DNA from: Clostridia bacterium
GTDB lineage: Bacteria > Bacillota > Clostridia > Oscillospirales > CAG-272
Direction of reading: 5' to 3'
DNA: 38,766 nucleotides
Assembly (NCBI GenBank): GCA_017453285.1
Contig: JAFTKL010000005.1
Location: forward strand, 1-38,766
This document shows, one piece after another, positions 6,778 to 15,991 of this stretch (the stretch's first letter is position 1; each line of letters starts with the position of its first letter). Position numbers and translations under genes: made by a program. The notes beneath the pieces were generated by a model. The model was not told the DNA's origin, made no database searches, and worked only from the letters and a program-made list of their open reading frames with translations.

Positions 6778-7635
6778 ATGGAAATTTTTAAGGAGAAAGT
6801 TCTGGATACTCTTTTGAGTATAGATCTGTGGGATGTGGTGGATATAATTCTGCTCGCGTGCGCGTTTTTCTTCGTCTATCGCTTCGCAAAGAAGAGAAGA
6901 GCTATCAAGCTCATCGTCGGAGTCGTGCTTTTCCTCGGGCTGATGCTTCTTGTGGACGCGGTAAAGCTGTCTGCACTCGGATTTGTGTTCGGGGACTTCA
7001 AGCAGCTCGGTCTTATCGCGCTCATCATCATTTTCCAACCCGAGCTTCGTTCGGCACTCGAGAAGATCGGAGGTATTCGCGTGTTCAACTTCCACGTAAA
7101 CCATAACGACAAGAATTCAGTCAGTGCACATTACGTTATAGAGTCGGTGTCGCGCGCGGCACAGAGACTTTCCACGGCAGGACACGGCGCGCTGATAGTT
7201 ATCGAGCGTCATAACTCGCTTGCAGAGTACAAGAGATCAGGAAGCTCGATCGACGCGGTCATCTCGCCGGATATGCTCTGTTCGATATTCTATAAGGGCA
7301 CTGCGCTCCACGACGGCGCGGTCATCATACGAGACGGCAGAATAGACTCGGCGGCGTGCGTTCTTCCGATGACAAGCAGAGTCGATATCGACTCTGAGCT
7401 TGGAACAAGACACAGAGCCGCGATAGGCACTACCGAGGTCAGCGACGCCATAGTCGTTATCGTCTCCGAGGAGACCGGAAAGATCTCGCTCTCTATCGAC
7501 GGTGAGCTCGAGAGAGGCTTTACTTATTCCACACTCCGTACAAAGCTTGAGGATATACTCGTCCCCAAGGACAACGCGGCACAGAAGCAGAAGAGCAAGA
7601 TCGCACGATCATCTAAGGGCGGCAAGAAGAAATAA
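6778..7635 (+). CDS. cdaA: Diadenylate cyclase, CdaA type
   Basis: This 285-residue membrane-bound enzyme condenses two ATP into cyclic di-AMP, which controls potassium and osmolyte uptake and wall homeostasis in Gram-positives. It has three N-terminal transmembrane helices (about 15-33, 41-60, 66-85) and then the DAC domain (about 90-265). The active site is clear: LHDGAVII with Asp179-Gly180-Ala181, and the RHR motif at 211-213 (RHRAAIG). A Lys/Arg-rich tail ends the protein. I chose the ATG at 6778, which has GGAGGTGA upstream; an in-frame GTG at 6715 gives a charged extension before the first helix and no ribosome binding site. CdaA is usually followed by its regulator cdaR and then glmM. 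Here only a tiny membrane protein follows. Confidence 0.96.
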   Translation: MEIFKEKVLDTLLSIDLWDVVDIILLACAFFFVYRFAKKRRAIKLIVGVVLFLGLMLLVDAVKLSALGFVFGDFKQLGLIALIIIFQPELRSALEKIGGIRVFNFHVNHNDKNSVSAHYVIESVSRAAQRLSTAGHGALIVIERHNSLAEYKRSGSSIDAVISPDMLCSIFYKGTALHDGAVIIRDGRIDSAACVLPMTSRVDIDSELGTRHRAAIGTTEVSDAIVVIVSEETGKISLSIDGELERGFTYSTLRTKLEDILVPKDNAAQKQKSKIARSSKGGKKK

Positions 7636-7658
7636 TTGCCGATAAGGAAGGAGATCAA

Positions 7659-7883
7659 ATGTCTGATAAGGAACTCAGTAAGGCGGCTGCCAAGCAGCAA
7701 CGCCTGGTTGTAAAAAATAAAAGATACAAGAAAAGCGATATAGTTGCCGGCATTATATGCTTGCTCGCGGCTCTTTTGATATGGGTGCACGCGACAAACA
7801 TAGAAAAGACCGAAGAGCAGCTTCGCGACGAGCATCTGAACGATATCGTCGATGCGGCGGCAGGAGAGAATAAGACCAACTGA
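7659..7883 (+). CDS. Small single-pass membrane protein, at the position of cdaR
   Basis: This is a 74-residue protein. Residues 1-26 are strongly basic (KNKRYKK), and residues 28-45 form one transmembrane helix (IVAGIICLLAALLIWVHA). A short acidic tail follows (EKTEEQLRDEHLNDIVDAA). The helix plus the following IW...N resembles the N-terminal anchor of CdaR/YbbR proteins, which have a similar hydrophobic start ending in a Trp and an Asn. The extracytoplasmic YbbR repeats are missing, and the next gene begins 19 bases later, leaving no room for a decayed remainder. The ATG has AAGGAGATCA upstream. It could be a minimal CdaR-like anchor that binds CdaA or an unrelated small protein; sequence alone does not decide. 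Confidence 0.75.
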   Translation: MSDKELSKAAAKQQRLVVKNKRYKKSDIVAGIICLLAALLIWVHATNIEKTEEQLRDEHLNDIVDAAAGENKTN

Positions 7884-7902
7884 TACAACGGAGGAGCAGA
7901 CT

Positions 7903-9528
7903 GTGGCTGACGGAAAATATAGCGGATTTCTTGTGAGCGGTATAAGTCTGCCGCCCGATGCTAATGAACAGGAGGCTTGCGATATCGCGGCGTCCGACCT
8001 GAAGCGTGCAGGGGTAGACCCTGCACGAATTCGTTTTAGTATATACAAGCGTTCTGTTGACGCAAGAAAGAGAAACGATATAAGACTCGTGTATTCGGTA
8101 GCGGCGAAGCTTGATTCGCCGCGATCGGTCTCTTTAGCAGAGAGCAGAGCAAAGCACCGCATCTCGCCGCTCGTTGACGGAGAGCTCAAGGTAGTCTGCG
8201 GAAGCAGACCTATGAGCGCACCTCCCGTCGTCGTCGGAATGGGACCTGCGGGCCTTTTCGGCGCGCTTCTCCTTGCGGAGAACGGGTACGCGCCAATTAT
8301 CATCGACCGCGGAGATAACGTTACCGACAGATCTGCGGCGTATGAGAGATTTAAAAAATTCGGTCTGCTTGACGTCGATTCGAATATCCAGTTCGGCGCG
8401 GGTGGAGCAGGCACTTTCTCGGACGGAAAGCTCCTGACAAGGATCAATGACGAGAAGATAGGCTACGTGTTGCAGAGATTTTGCGACTTCGGCGCACCCG
8501 AGGAGATCCTCGTTGCCGCAAAGCCGCACGTTGGTACCGATCTTTTGCTCGGTATTGTCGATAAAATGCTCTCTCGCATCGAGGAACTCGGCGGAAAGGT
8601 AATGTACCGCACGAGAATGGACGGCATACGCGAACTTGCAGACGGAAATATCGCGCTTGAGACGACCTCGGGTGAGATAGTTGCATCGTCTGTGCTTATG
8701 GCTGTCGGACACAGCGCGAGAGACACCTACAAGATGCTGCTTGAAAACGGATTTATGATCGAGGCAAAGTCCTTTTCGGTCGGCGTGAGAGTGGAGCATC
8801 TGCGCGAGGACATCGACCGCGCGCTATACGGAGATATGGCAGGACACGAAAAGCTTGGCAAGGGCGAGTACCATCTTTCCGACACCTCGTCGGGTAGGGG
8901 AGTTTATACCTTCTGTATGTGCCCTGGCGGAGAGGTAGTTGCGGCGGCGTCCGAAGAGGGCGGCGTAGTCGTCAACGGTATGAGCTACAACGCGCGCGAC
9001 GGAATAAATTCCAATTCCGCAGTCGCGGTAAGCGTGTTTAAGAATGATTACGACGGCACCCCTATGGGAGCGATAAATTTTCAGAGAAGTATAGAGAAAG
9101 CGGCGTTCGAAGCGGGCGGCGCTGACTACAGTGCGCCTATGCAGACGGTCGCAAGCTTCCTTGGCAGAAGCGATAAGAACGAGATAGGCAGAATTATGCC
9201 TACCTACAGAGACGGAAAAGTAGGACTCTGCGCACTTGATACCGTATTGCCCGCATTTATCTGCGACGAGCTTCGCAGAGGACTTTTGTCGTTTGATCGC
9301 AAGCTTTCGGGCTTTGCGTGCGACGACGCAATTCTTACGGGAGTCGAGACGAGAACGTCCGCACCTGTCAGAATACTTCGCACAGATGAGCTTCGTGCGC
9401 TCGGCAAGGGAAGGATATACCCTTGTGGCGAGGGAGCGGGCTACGCGGGCGGAATTACGAGCGCGGCTATTGACGGTCTGCGCGTGGCGCTGAAGATAAT
9501 GGAGGAGTTTGCTCCCGAGCGCCCCTGA
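7903..9528 (+). CDS. NAD(P)/FAD-dependent oxidoreductase
   Basis: This 541-residue flavoprotein belongs to the uncharacterised FAD-dependent family found throughout Clostridia. Residues 1-95 form an alpha/beta N-terminal domain (GFLVSGISLPPDA...). The FAD-binding Rossmann fold follows with GMGPAG at 112-117 and a downstream IIDRG that ends the second strand. FGAGGAGTFSDGKL, KPHVGTDLL and CGEGAGYAGGITSAA are characteristic of the family, the last contacting FAD near the C terminus. No signal peptide. I chose the GTG at 7903 because GGAGGAG lies 6 bases upstream; an in-frame ATG at 7852 would lie inside the preceding gene and has no ribosome binding site. The substrate is unknown. It sits between cdaA and recJ with short gaps, consistent with one transcript. 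Confidence 0.9.
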   Translation: MADGKYSGFLVSGISLPPDANEQEACDIAASDLKRAGVDPARIRFSIYKRSVDARKRNDIRLVYSVAAKLDSPRSVSLAESRAKHRISPLVDGELKVVCGSRPMSAPPVVVGMGPAGLFGALLLAENGYAPIIIDRGDNVTDRSAAYERFKKFGLLDVDSNIQFGAGGAGTFSDGKLLTRINDEKIGYVLQRFCDFGAPEEILVAAKPHVGTDLLLGIVDKMLSRIEELGGKVMYRTRMDGIRELADGNIALETTSGEIVASSVLMAVGHSARDTYKMLLENGFMIEAKSFSVGVRVEHLREDIDRALYGDMAGHEKLGKGEYHLSDTSSGRGVYTFCMCPGGEVVAAASEEGGVVVNGMSYNARDGINSNSAVAVSVFKNDYDGTPMGAINFQRSIEKAAFEAGGADYSAPMQTVASFLGRSDKNEIGRIMPTYRDGKVGLCALDTVLPAFICDELRRGLLSFDRKLSGFACDDAILTGVETRTSAPVRILRTDELRALGKGRIYPCGEGAGYAGGITSAAIDGLRVALKIMEEFAPERP

Positions 9529-9567
9529 CTTTGTTTTAAATTTGTGTTTATATAGATTGAGGTAGTT

Positions 9568-11760
9568 ATGAATAACAACAAGCGAGAGAAGGTGTGGTGC
9601 GAACGCTACGTCTTCGGTGACCCCTCGCGCGATGAAGCAGTCAGAGAAATGGCACGCGGACTTGGAAGAAGCGAGCTTTTTTCGGTGTTGCTTTATAACA
9701 GAGGGTACCGAAACGCAGAGGAAGCGTTGCATTTTCTGAGATTTGAGGAGGCGGATCTCCACGATCCCTATTTGCTTGCCGATATGGATAAGGCGGTAGA
9801 GAGGGTGTTTCAGGCGATAGAGCGAGGCGAGAAAATATGTATTTACGGAGACTACGACGTTGACGGAGTCACGTCGGTCAGTATGCTCTATCTTTATTTG
9901 CAGGAGCTTGGCGCAGACGTTACCGTCAAGATCCCTAAGAGAGAGGGCGAGGGCTACGGTGTTTCCTGCGCGGCACTTGGTACGCTTGCAGAGAGCGGAG
10001 TCAGCCTTGTGATCACGGTAGATACCGGTATAACCGCGGCGGCAGAGGTCGAGTTCGGAAAGAGCATTGGCATTGAATTCGTCGTTACCGACCACCACGA
10101 GTGCAGAAGTGAGCTTCCGCTCGCGTGCGCGGTGGTAAATCCGCACAGACCCGACTGCCCGTATCCCTTCAAGGAGCTTGCAGGCGTAGGAGTGGTATTC
10201 AAGCTCGTTTGCGCGTGCGAGATGAAGAGATGCAGAGAGACGGGAAGAGATATAGTTGACGGCATACGCAGAGTCTGCACCGAGTACGCGGATCTTACCG
10301 CACTCGGAACGATCGCCGACGTTATGCCTATCGTTGACGAGAACAGACTTATCGTCAGTATGGGTCTGCGCCTTATGGAAAAGAACCCACGACCAGGACT
10401 TGAAGCGCTGATCGACGCGTCCTCCTCCAAAAAGAGCGACGACGCAAAGAAGAGAAAAATAACCTCGGGCTTTATCGGATTTGGTATCGCCCCGAGAATA
10501 AACGCCGCAGGAAGAATTTCCGATGCGGCGATAGCCGTCAGAACCCTGCTTGCACCCGCAGGAGAGGAGGCGGAGAGATACGCGGAGGAGCTCTGTGCTA
10601 TCAACAGACAAAGACAGGTCGAGGAGAACCGTATCGCAGAGCAGGCATACGAGATGATCGCCGATCTGCCCGACCTTGATGAAAATCCCGTTATCGTGCT
10701 TGACAGCAACGAGTGGCAGCAGGGAATTATAGGTATCGTCTCCTCGAAAATCACAGAGAGATATGGACTTCCGTCTATTCTCATCTCGTTCGACGGCTCT
10801 ATGGACGTAGAGGAGAGCGAGTTTGACGACGGAAAGGGCTCGGGAAGAAGCATCAAGGGGCTCAACCTCGTCGAAGCACTCGGATACTGCGAGGATCTGC
10901 TCGTAAAATACGGCGGACACGAGCTCGCGGCGGGACTTACCGTTAAGAGAGGCAACCTTGACGCATTCCGCGAGAGAATAAATGCGTATGCAAGAGAGCA
11001 CCTCGACGACGAGGCGTTCAAGATAAAGCTTGAGGCAGACTTCGAGATAATAATGAGCGACGTTAATATCGACTTCGCACGCGAGCTTCAGTACCTCGAG
11101 CCTTACGGAACGGGTAACGCAACGCCTCTCTTTGTGATGCGTGACGTTACCGTTAAGAAGATCGCCTACACCAAGGGCGGCGAGCATGCAAGACTCTATC
11201 TTGAGAAGGACGGCGCGGCTGTCAACGCGATGTACTTCGGAATGGGCGAGGGAATGCTCGGATTTGGAAACGGAGACCTCATCGATCTGCTCTTCAACGT
11301 GGATATAAACGACTACAAGAACGTCCAGAGTGCGCAGATGATCGTGCGTGACGCAAGACCTGCTGAGTCATATTCCAAGAGAATAGCAGACGAGAAGAGC
11401 CGATACAGCGAGCTTCGAGGAGGTGGAAAGCATTACGCGTCCGAGGATTTCGTTCCCAATCGCGAGGATTGCTCACGCGTTTATACCTATCTGCGCCGCG
11501 AGTACAGACTCGGAAACAGCGTGACCGATATTCAGAGCGTGCTCCGTGCGCTTAATACCGGTGCACAGAAGCCGATAAATTACGTAAAGCTCAAGTACAT
11601 ATTCGAGATATTCAACGAGCTGCAGATATGCGACATTCTCGAGCTTGATAAGGATATATATCGCTTTGAAGTAATATTCCGTGCAACGAGGACCAGCATA
11701 GAGAAATCGGCAATACTCAAAAGACTAAAGACACAGTGCGTAGACCGCCCGCAGCAGTAA
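9568..11760 (+). CDS. recJ: Single-stranded-DNA-specific exonuclease RecJ
   Basis: This 730-residue cytosolic 5'-3' exonuclease degrades single-stranded DNA in recombination and in mismatch and base-excision repair. The DHH phosphoesterase domain shows GDYDVDG at 94-100 (metal-binding aspartates) and DHH at 175-177 (TDHHECRSELP). The PYPFKELAGVGVVFKL stretch and a DEN motif follow. The DHHA1 domain has GGH at 449-451 (YGGHELAAGL). A C-terminal OB-like domain (LEPYGTGN...) and an extra tail of about 140 residues complete the protein. The size suits the Firmicutes form, longer than the E. coli enzyme. The ATG at 9568 has a modest GAGGTAG ribosome binding site. It is 39 bases after the oxidoreductase and 21 before rel. 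Confidence 0.95.
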   Translation: MNNNKREKVWCERYVFGDPSRDEAVREMARGLGRSELFSVLLYNRGYRNAEEALHFLRFEEADLHDPYLLADMDKAVERVFQAIERGEKICIYGDYDVDGVTSVSMLYLYLQELGADVTVKIPKREGEGYGVSCAALGTLAESGVSLVITVDTGITAAAEVEFGKSIGIEFVVTDHHECRSELPLACAVVNPHRPDCPYPFKELAGVGVVFKLVCACEMKRCRETGRDIVDGIRRVCTEYADLTALGTIADVMPIVDENRLIVSMGLRLMEKNPRPGLEALIDASSSKKSDDAKKRKITSGFIGFGIAPRINAAGRISDAAIAVRTLLAPAGEEAERYAEELCAINRQRQVEENRIAEQAYEMIADLPDLDENPVIVLDSNEWQQGIIGIVSSKITERYGLPSILISFDGSMDVEESEFDDGKGSGRSIKGLNLVEALGYCEDLLVKYGGHELAAGLTVKRGNLDAFRERINAYAREHLDDEAFKIKLEADFEIIMSDVNIDFARELQYLEPYGTGNATPLFVMRDVTVKKIAYTKGGEHARLYLEKDGAAVNAMYFGMGEGMLGFGNGDLIDLLFNVDINDYKNVQSAQMIVRDARPAESYSKRIADEKSRYSELRGGGKHYASEDFVPNREDCSRVYTYLRREYRLGNSVTDIQSVLRALNTGAQKPINYVKLKYIFEIFNELQICDILELDKDIYRFEVIFRATRTSIEKSAILKRLKTQCVDRPQQ

Positions 11761-11781
11761 AGGCGGCAAGAAAGGAACCAA

Positions 11782-14001
11782 ATGCCGAATAATACCTGTA
11801 CGACTGTTGAAGAGCTGATGCAAAAGCTCCTCAATTCAGGAAGAAAATACGATCTTGACAAGATAAGAATGGCAGGCGAGTACGCCGAGTCGCTCCACGA
11901 GGGACAGTTCCGCGTGAGCGGAGATCCTTATATCTCGCATCCTGTTGCGGTTGCGGAGATAGTTTCGGATCTCGGACTTGACACCAACTCTATCTGTGCA
12001 GCGCTCCTTCACGACACGGTAGAGGACTGCTCGGATAAGACCGACCTTGATGAGATCACCGCGAAATTCGGTAGCGAGACCGCGATGCTCGTCGACGGAC
12101 TTACCAAGATGGTCGCGCTTCACATCGAGGATAAGGAAGAGGCACATATTGAAAATCTGCGTAAGATGCTGCTCGCGATGTCGAGAGACATCAGAGTCAT
12201 CTTCATCAAGCTCTGTGATAGACTCCACAATATGCGTACCCTCTCGGTAAAGCCCGACCCCAAGAGACGCTCGACCGCGCTTGAGACTATGTACGTATAC
12301 GCGCCTCTTGCACACCGCCTCGGTATGCAAAAGATCAAGCAGGAGCTTGAAAATCTCTGTATATCCTACCTCGACCCGATCGGATACGACGAGATAAGAA
12401 ATTATATTGACCAGAAGTACGGACAGAGCGTCGGATTTATCGAGAACGTAAGAGGAATAGTAGACAAGAAGCTTCGCGAGAACAACATACACTTCGAGCT
12501 TGCGGGAAGAATAAAATCCGTATACAGTATCTACCGCAAGATGTTCAATCAGAATAAGAGCTTTGACGAGATATACGACTTCTATGCGATGAGAATAATC
12601 GTTGATACCGAGCTTGAATGCTACACCGCACTCGGACTTATCCACGAGATGTTCAAATCGGTCCCCGGAAGATTTAAGGACTATATCTCAACTCCGAAGC
12701 CCAATATGTATCGCTCGCTCCATACCACCGTTATCGGCCGCGACGGTATTCCGTTCGAGGTTCAGATAAGAACCTGGGAGATGCACCAGATAGCAGAATA
12801 CGGTATCTGCGCGCATTGGAAGTACAAGAGCGGAGAAAAGTCAAAGCTTGATATCGACAACAAGCTTGAGTGGATATCGAGACTCATCGAGACCGAGTCG
12901 AATACCACCGACCCCGACGAGTTCCTCAATGCGCTCAAGACCGATATATTCCACGACGAGACATTCGTGTTTACCCCCAAGGGAGACGTTATTGCGCTTC
13001 CTCTCGGTTCGACGGTTATAGATTTTGCGTACGCGATACACTCGGGCGTAGGTAACTCGATGATAGGCGCGAAGATCAACGGAATGATAGTTCCGATCGA
13101 GCGCGCACCCGTGACGGGAGATATCGTTGAGATAATCACCTCATCCTCGTCTAAAGGACCGAGCCGCGACTGGCTCAACATCGTCAAGACGAGTGAAGCA
13201 AGGACTAAGATCAAAAGCTGGTTCAAGCGAGAGAAGAGAACAGAGAACATCGCCGCAGGTAAGGCGATGGTAGACGCTGAATTCAAGAGATTTGCAAGAA
13301 GCTATACCGATGCACAGCGCAACGAGGTAGTTGCTACGGTCGGACAGAGGATAGGCTATATGAGCGCCGACGACCTCTACAACACGCTCGGATACGGCGG
13401 TATCCCTCTCTCCAAGGTGATCGGAAAGTTCAAGGATGAGTTTGAACGCACGGTCATGGTCGACGACGAGGAGAAGGCTCCCGACATCACCGTCGAGCAG
13501 GTCAAGACGGTAGCTCCGAGAAACATCAAGTCGAACGGCGGAATTATCGTCGACGGACTCGAGGGCTGCCTTGTAAAGTTCGCAAGATGCTGCAATCCGC
13601 TTCCCGGAGACAGCGTTATCGGATTTATTACGAGAGGCCACGGCGTGTCTGTGCATAAATCCGACTGCCCCAACGTAACGCTCAGCAGAGATAACCCCGA
13701 GAACGAGGGACGTTGGGTAGACGCGTATTGGGAAGAGAAGAAGGGCGGCGCGCCCGATCTCTACGAGGCACAGATCAGCATTTACGTATTCGACAGAATA
13801 GGTATCCTTGCGGATATCTCGGTGTCTCTCTCTGAGATGAAAGTGCAGATACTTCAGATCAACACGGTCAAGTACGGTAGTGACGGAGTTATAGTAAATC
13901 TGAAGATAAGCTGTAAGAACGTGGATCACTACCACTCTATTGTATCCAAGCTCAAGTCTATCGACGGAGTAAACGATATAACCAGAGGATACTCACAGTA
14001 A
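11782..14001 (+). CDS. rel: Bifunctional (p)ppGpp synthetase/hydrolase
   Basis: This 739-residue enzyme is the long RelA/SpoT homologue that makes and degrades (p)ppGpp in the stringent response. The HD hydrolase domain (about 45-195) has ALLHDTVEDC with His77-Asp78, so hydrolysis should be active. The synthetase domain (about 235-345) has RFKD, the RxKD signature of bifunctional enzymes, and PKPNMYRSLHTTV with Arg311, then EVQIRTWEMHQIAEYG. The TGS domain starts near 388 (FVFTPKGDVIALP). The zinc-finger region lies near 595-630 (ARCCNPLPGD...VHKSDCPN), and a C-terminal ACT domain follows from about 665 (IYVFDRIGILADIS). All parts are intact. The ATG at 11782 has AAAGGAACC upstream. It is cotranscribed with recJ and dtd by spacing. 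Confidence 0.96.
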   Translation: MPNNTCTTVEELMQKLLNSGRKYDLDKIRMAGEYAESLHEGQFRVSGDPYISHPVAVAEIVSDLGLDTNSICAALLHDTVEDCSDKTDLDEITAKFGSETAMLVDGLTKMVALHIEDKEEAHIENLRKMLLAMSRDIRVIFIKLCDRLHNMRTLSVKPDPKRRSTALETMYVYAPLAHRLGMQKIKQELENLCISYLDPIGYDEIRNYIDQKYGQSVGFIENVRGIVDKKLRENNIHFELAGRIKSVYSIYRKMFNQNKSFDEIYDFYAMRIIVDTELECYTALGLIHEMFKSVPGRFKDYISTPKPNMYRSLHTTVIGRDGIPFEVQIRTWEMHQIAEYGICAHWKYKSGEKSKLDIDNKLEWISRLIETESNTTDPDEFLNALKTDIFHDETFVFTPKGDVIALPLGSTVIDFAYAIHSGVGNSMIGAKINGMIVPIERAPVTGDIVEIITSSSSKGPSRDWLNIVKTSEARTKIKSWFKREKRTENIAAGKAMVDAEFKRFARSYTDAQRNEVVATVGQRIGYMSADDLYNTLGYGGIPLSKVIGKFKDEFERTVMVDDEEKAPDITVEQVKTVAPRNIKSNGGIIVDGLEGCLVKFARCCNPLPGDSVIGFITRGHGVSVHKSDCPNVTLSRDNPENEGRWVDAYWEEKKGGAPDLYEAQISIYVFDRIGILADISVSLSEMKVQILQINTVKYGSDGVIVNLKISCKNVDHYHSIVSKLKSIDGVNDITRGYSQ

Positions 14002-14021
14002 TTTAAAGGACGGAAGCAGAA

Positions 14022-14501
14022 ATGATCGCAGTATTGCAAAGAGTAAAGAGAGCGGCTGTTGCCGTCGATGGAAAGACCGTCGGCGAGTGCGGCAAGGGAC
14101 TTTGTATCCTGCTCGGAGTCGCCAAGGGAGACACCGAAGAGGACGCAAGGGCGCTTGCACAGAAGATAGTCGACCTGAGAATATTTAACGACGAGAACGA
14201 CAGGATGAACCTCTCGCTGAAAGACGTCGACGGCGAGATGCTCGTGGTGTCAAACTTTACCCTGCTTGCCGCCTATAAAAAGGGTAAACGTCCCGATTAT
14301 TTCGGTGCGGCGGCACCCGACGAGGCAAATCGCCTTTATGAATACTTCTGCTCGCTTGTCGACGGGCAGATAAAGCATGTGGGCAGAGGAATATTCGGTG
14401 CGGATATGGAGATAAATATGGTCTGCGACGGACCTGTGACCATAGTTATGGACAGTAACGTATTGCTTGGGAAAAAGGAGAGCGACAGAGAAGGAAAATG
14501 A
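14022..14501 (+). CDS. dtd: D-aminoacyl-tRNA deacylase with altered catalytic motifs
   Basis: This 159-residue protein of the DTD family hydrolyses D-amino acids (and glycine) wrongly attached to tRNA. The start MIAVLQRVKRAAVAVDG, the middle FNDENDRMNLSL and the C-terminal DGPVTIVMDS are typical, and the KKGKRPDY strand is kept. Two positions are unusual. The family SQFT motif reads SNFT here (Ser77-Asn78-Phe79-Thr80, codon AAC). The residue before DGPVT, normally Asn in NDGPVT, is Cys135. The Gly137-Pro138 pair that sets chiral selection is present. The gene is otherwise full length. The rel-dtd neighbour order is common in Firmicutes. Its TGA overlaps the ATG of hemZ, so translation is likely coupled. 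Confidence 0.9.
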   Translation: MIAVLQRVKRAAVAVDGKTVGECGKGLCILLGVAKGDTEEDARALAQKIVDLRIFNDENDRMNLSLKDVDGEMLVVSNFTLLAAYKKGKRPDYFGAAAPDEANRLYEYFCSLVDGQIKHVGRGIFGADMEINMVCDGPVTIVMDSNVLLGKKESDREGK

Positions 14502-15991
14502 AGATAGTACTCGATTCACCGATAAATAAATATTACGTTCAGACGCTTGGAATGATCTTCTTCCCCGGTGAGCATTTCGGTGAGAACGAGGAGCTTGCCC
14601 CCGGTGAGCCTCTGCTTTCGGTAAGAACCGTCGAGGAAGAGGGCGGAATACGCGCGTTTGCGACGATGTCTATCGATGACAAGAGCGAGAGCGCGGAGTA
14701 TTTTGCCGAGTTTATCCCCGAGCGTACCGCAGAGCGCACTCTCAAGCTCGCCATAGGCGGAGCGGTGCTTGCGGCAGGCGGAGCGTTGCTCGGCTATCGT
14801 CCCGCGTGGGGAATGATGATCGGCGTTCGTCCGTCCAAGGTTGCAAGTGAGCTGCTTGACGCAGGAAACAGCAAGACGAGAGTAAAGAAGATACTAAACA
14901 GTGACTACCTCGTCATACCCAAGAAAGCGGCACTCGCTACAAATATAGCTATAACCGAGAAGAACATCATAGGCGCGCCCTCGCCCAAGGACTGCAGCGT
15001 GTATATCTCAATACCGTTCTGCCCGACGAGATGCACCTATTGTTCGTTCGTTTCCTATACCTCAAAGAGATTGCTTTCGCTTATACCCGAATACATAGAA
15101 AAGCTCAAGACCGATATCAAGGCAAACTTTGACCTCATAGCGCGCCTCGGATTGCGCGTGCGCACGCTTTACATAGGCGGAGGAACGCCCACGATACTCG
15201 ACGCGAGACAGCTTTCTGATCTGCTCGGATATATCGCAAGCGTGACAGACGTTTCGGCACTTGACGAATATACGCTTGAAGCAGGCAGACCCGACACTAT
15301 CACCGAGGAAAAGTTCAAAATTGCCAAGGAATACGGAGTTACGAGAGTCAGCGTAAACCCGCAGAGCCTTTGTGATGACGTTCTTTGCACGGTCGGCAGA
15401 AGCCACACGGTAGATCAGTTCTACGAGGCTTACGATATCGCAAAGAGATCGGGCATTCGCACGGTCAACGTAGACCTTATCGCAGGTCTGCCGAACGATA
15501 ATTTCCGTATGTTCTCGCACACTATGGACGAGATAATCAGGCTCGATCCCGAGAATATCACGGTCCACACCTTCTGCGTAAAGAAATCCGCAGAGGTGCT
15601 CAGACAAAATTCACATATCTACTCGGTCAGAGGAGGAGACGCAGGCAAATGCGTCGACTATTCGCAGATCAAGACCGATCAGGCAGGATATATTCCTTAC
15701 TATATGTACAGACAGAAGAATACCGTCGGCAACCTTGAAAACGTAGGATTTTCAAAGCCCGGATATGAGGGACTGTACAACATTTATATGATGGAGGAGA
15801 TACATTCGATCTTCGCCGCAGGCGCAGGTGCGGTCGGCAAGCTCGTCGACAACACGGGCGATTGCTGTAACAAGCGCGAGATCGAGCGACTCTTCCACCA
15901 GAAATATCCGTACGAATATCTCAAGGAGGATAGAAGAGAAGCGTTTGCGGAGGCGGCTGTCCGCTTCTATACCGAGCGCGGAATGCTCTGA
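14498..15991 (+). CDS. hemZ: Radical SAM coproporphyrinogen dehydrogenase-like protein HemZ
   Basis: This is a 497-residue radical SAM protein of the HemN/HemZ type. Residues 1-165 form an N-terminal extension (with GVRPSKVASELLDAG) typical of HemZ proteins in Clostridia. The radical SAM core begins at 169 with SIPFCPTRCTYCSF; Cys175, Cys179 and Cys182 form the CxxxCxxC cluster site. TLYIGGGTPTIL, EAGRPDT, SVNPQSL and VDLIAGLPND match the SAM-binding and barrel strands. HemN-type enzymes oxidise coproporphyrinogen III without oxygen in haem synthesis. HemZ proteins occur in organisms that lack the rest of the pathway, and no other haem gene is seen here, so the true substrate is uncertain. 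It overlaps dtd by four bases. Confidence 0.88.
   Translation: MKIVLDSPINKYYVQTLGMIFFPGEHFGENEELAPGEPLLSVRTVEEEGGIRAFATMSIDDKSESAEYFAEFIPERTAERTLKLAIGGAVLAAGGALLGYRPAWGMMIGVRPSKVASELLDAGNSKTRVKKILNSDYLVIPKKAALATNIAITEKNIIGAPSPKDCSVYISIPFCPTRCTYCSFVSYTSKRLLSLIPEYIEKLKTDIKANFDLIARLGLRVRTLYIGGGTPTILDARQLSDLLGYIASVTDVSALDEYTLEAGRPDTITEEKFKIAKEYGVTRVSVNPQSLCDDVLCTVGRSHTVDQFYEAYDIAKRSGIRTVNVDLIAGLPNDNFRMFSHTMDEIIRLDPENITVHTFCVKKSAEVLRQNSHIYSVRGGDAGKCVDYSQIKTDQAGYIPYYMYRQKNTVGNLENVGFSKPGYEGLYNIYMMEEIHSIFAAGAGAVGKLVDNTGDCCNKREIERLFHQKYPYEYLKEDRREAFAEAAVRFYTERGML

Noticed and set aside
8824..11187. A 787-codon open frame on the minus strand opposite the FAD oxidoreductase and recJ
   Set aside because: It crosses the boundary of two genuine genes, lacks a ribosome binding site and resembles no family. 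Long antisense frames arise from the codon bias of the real genes.
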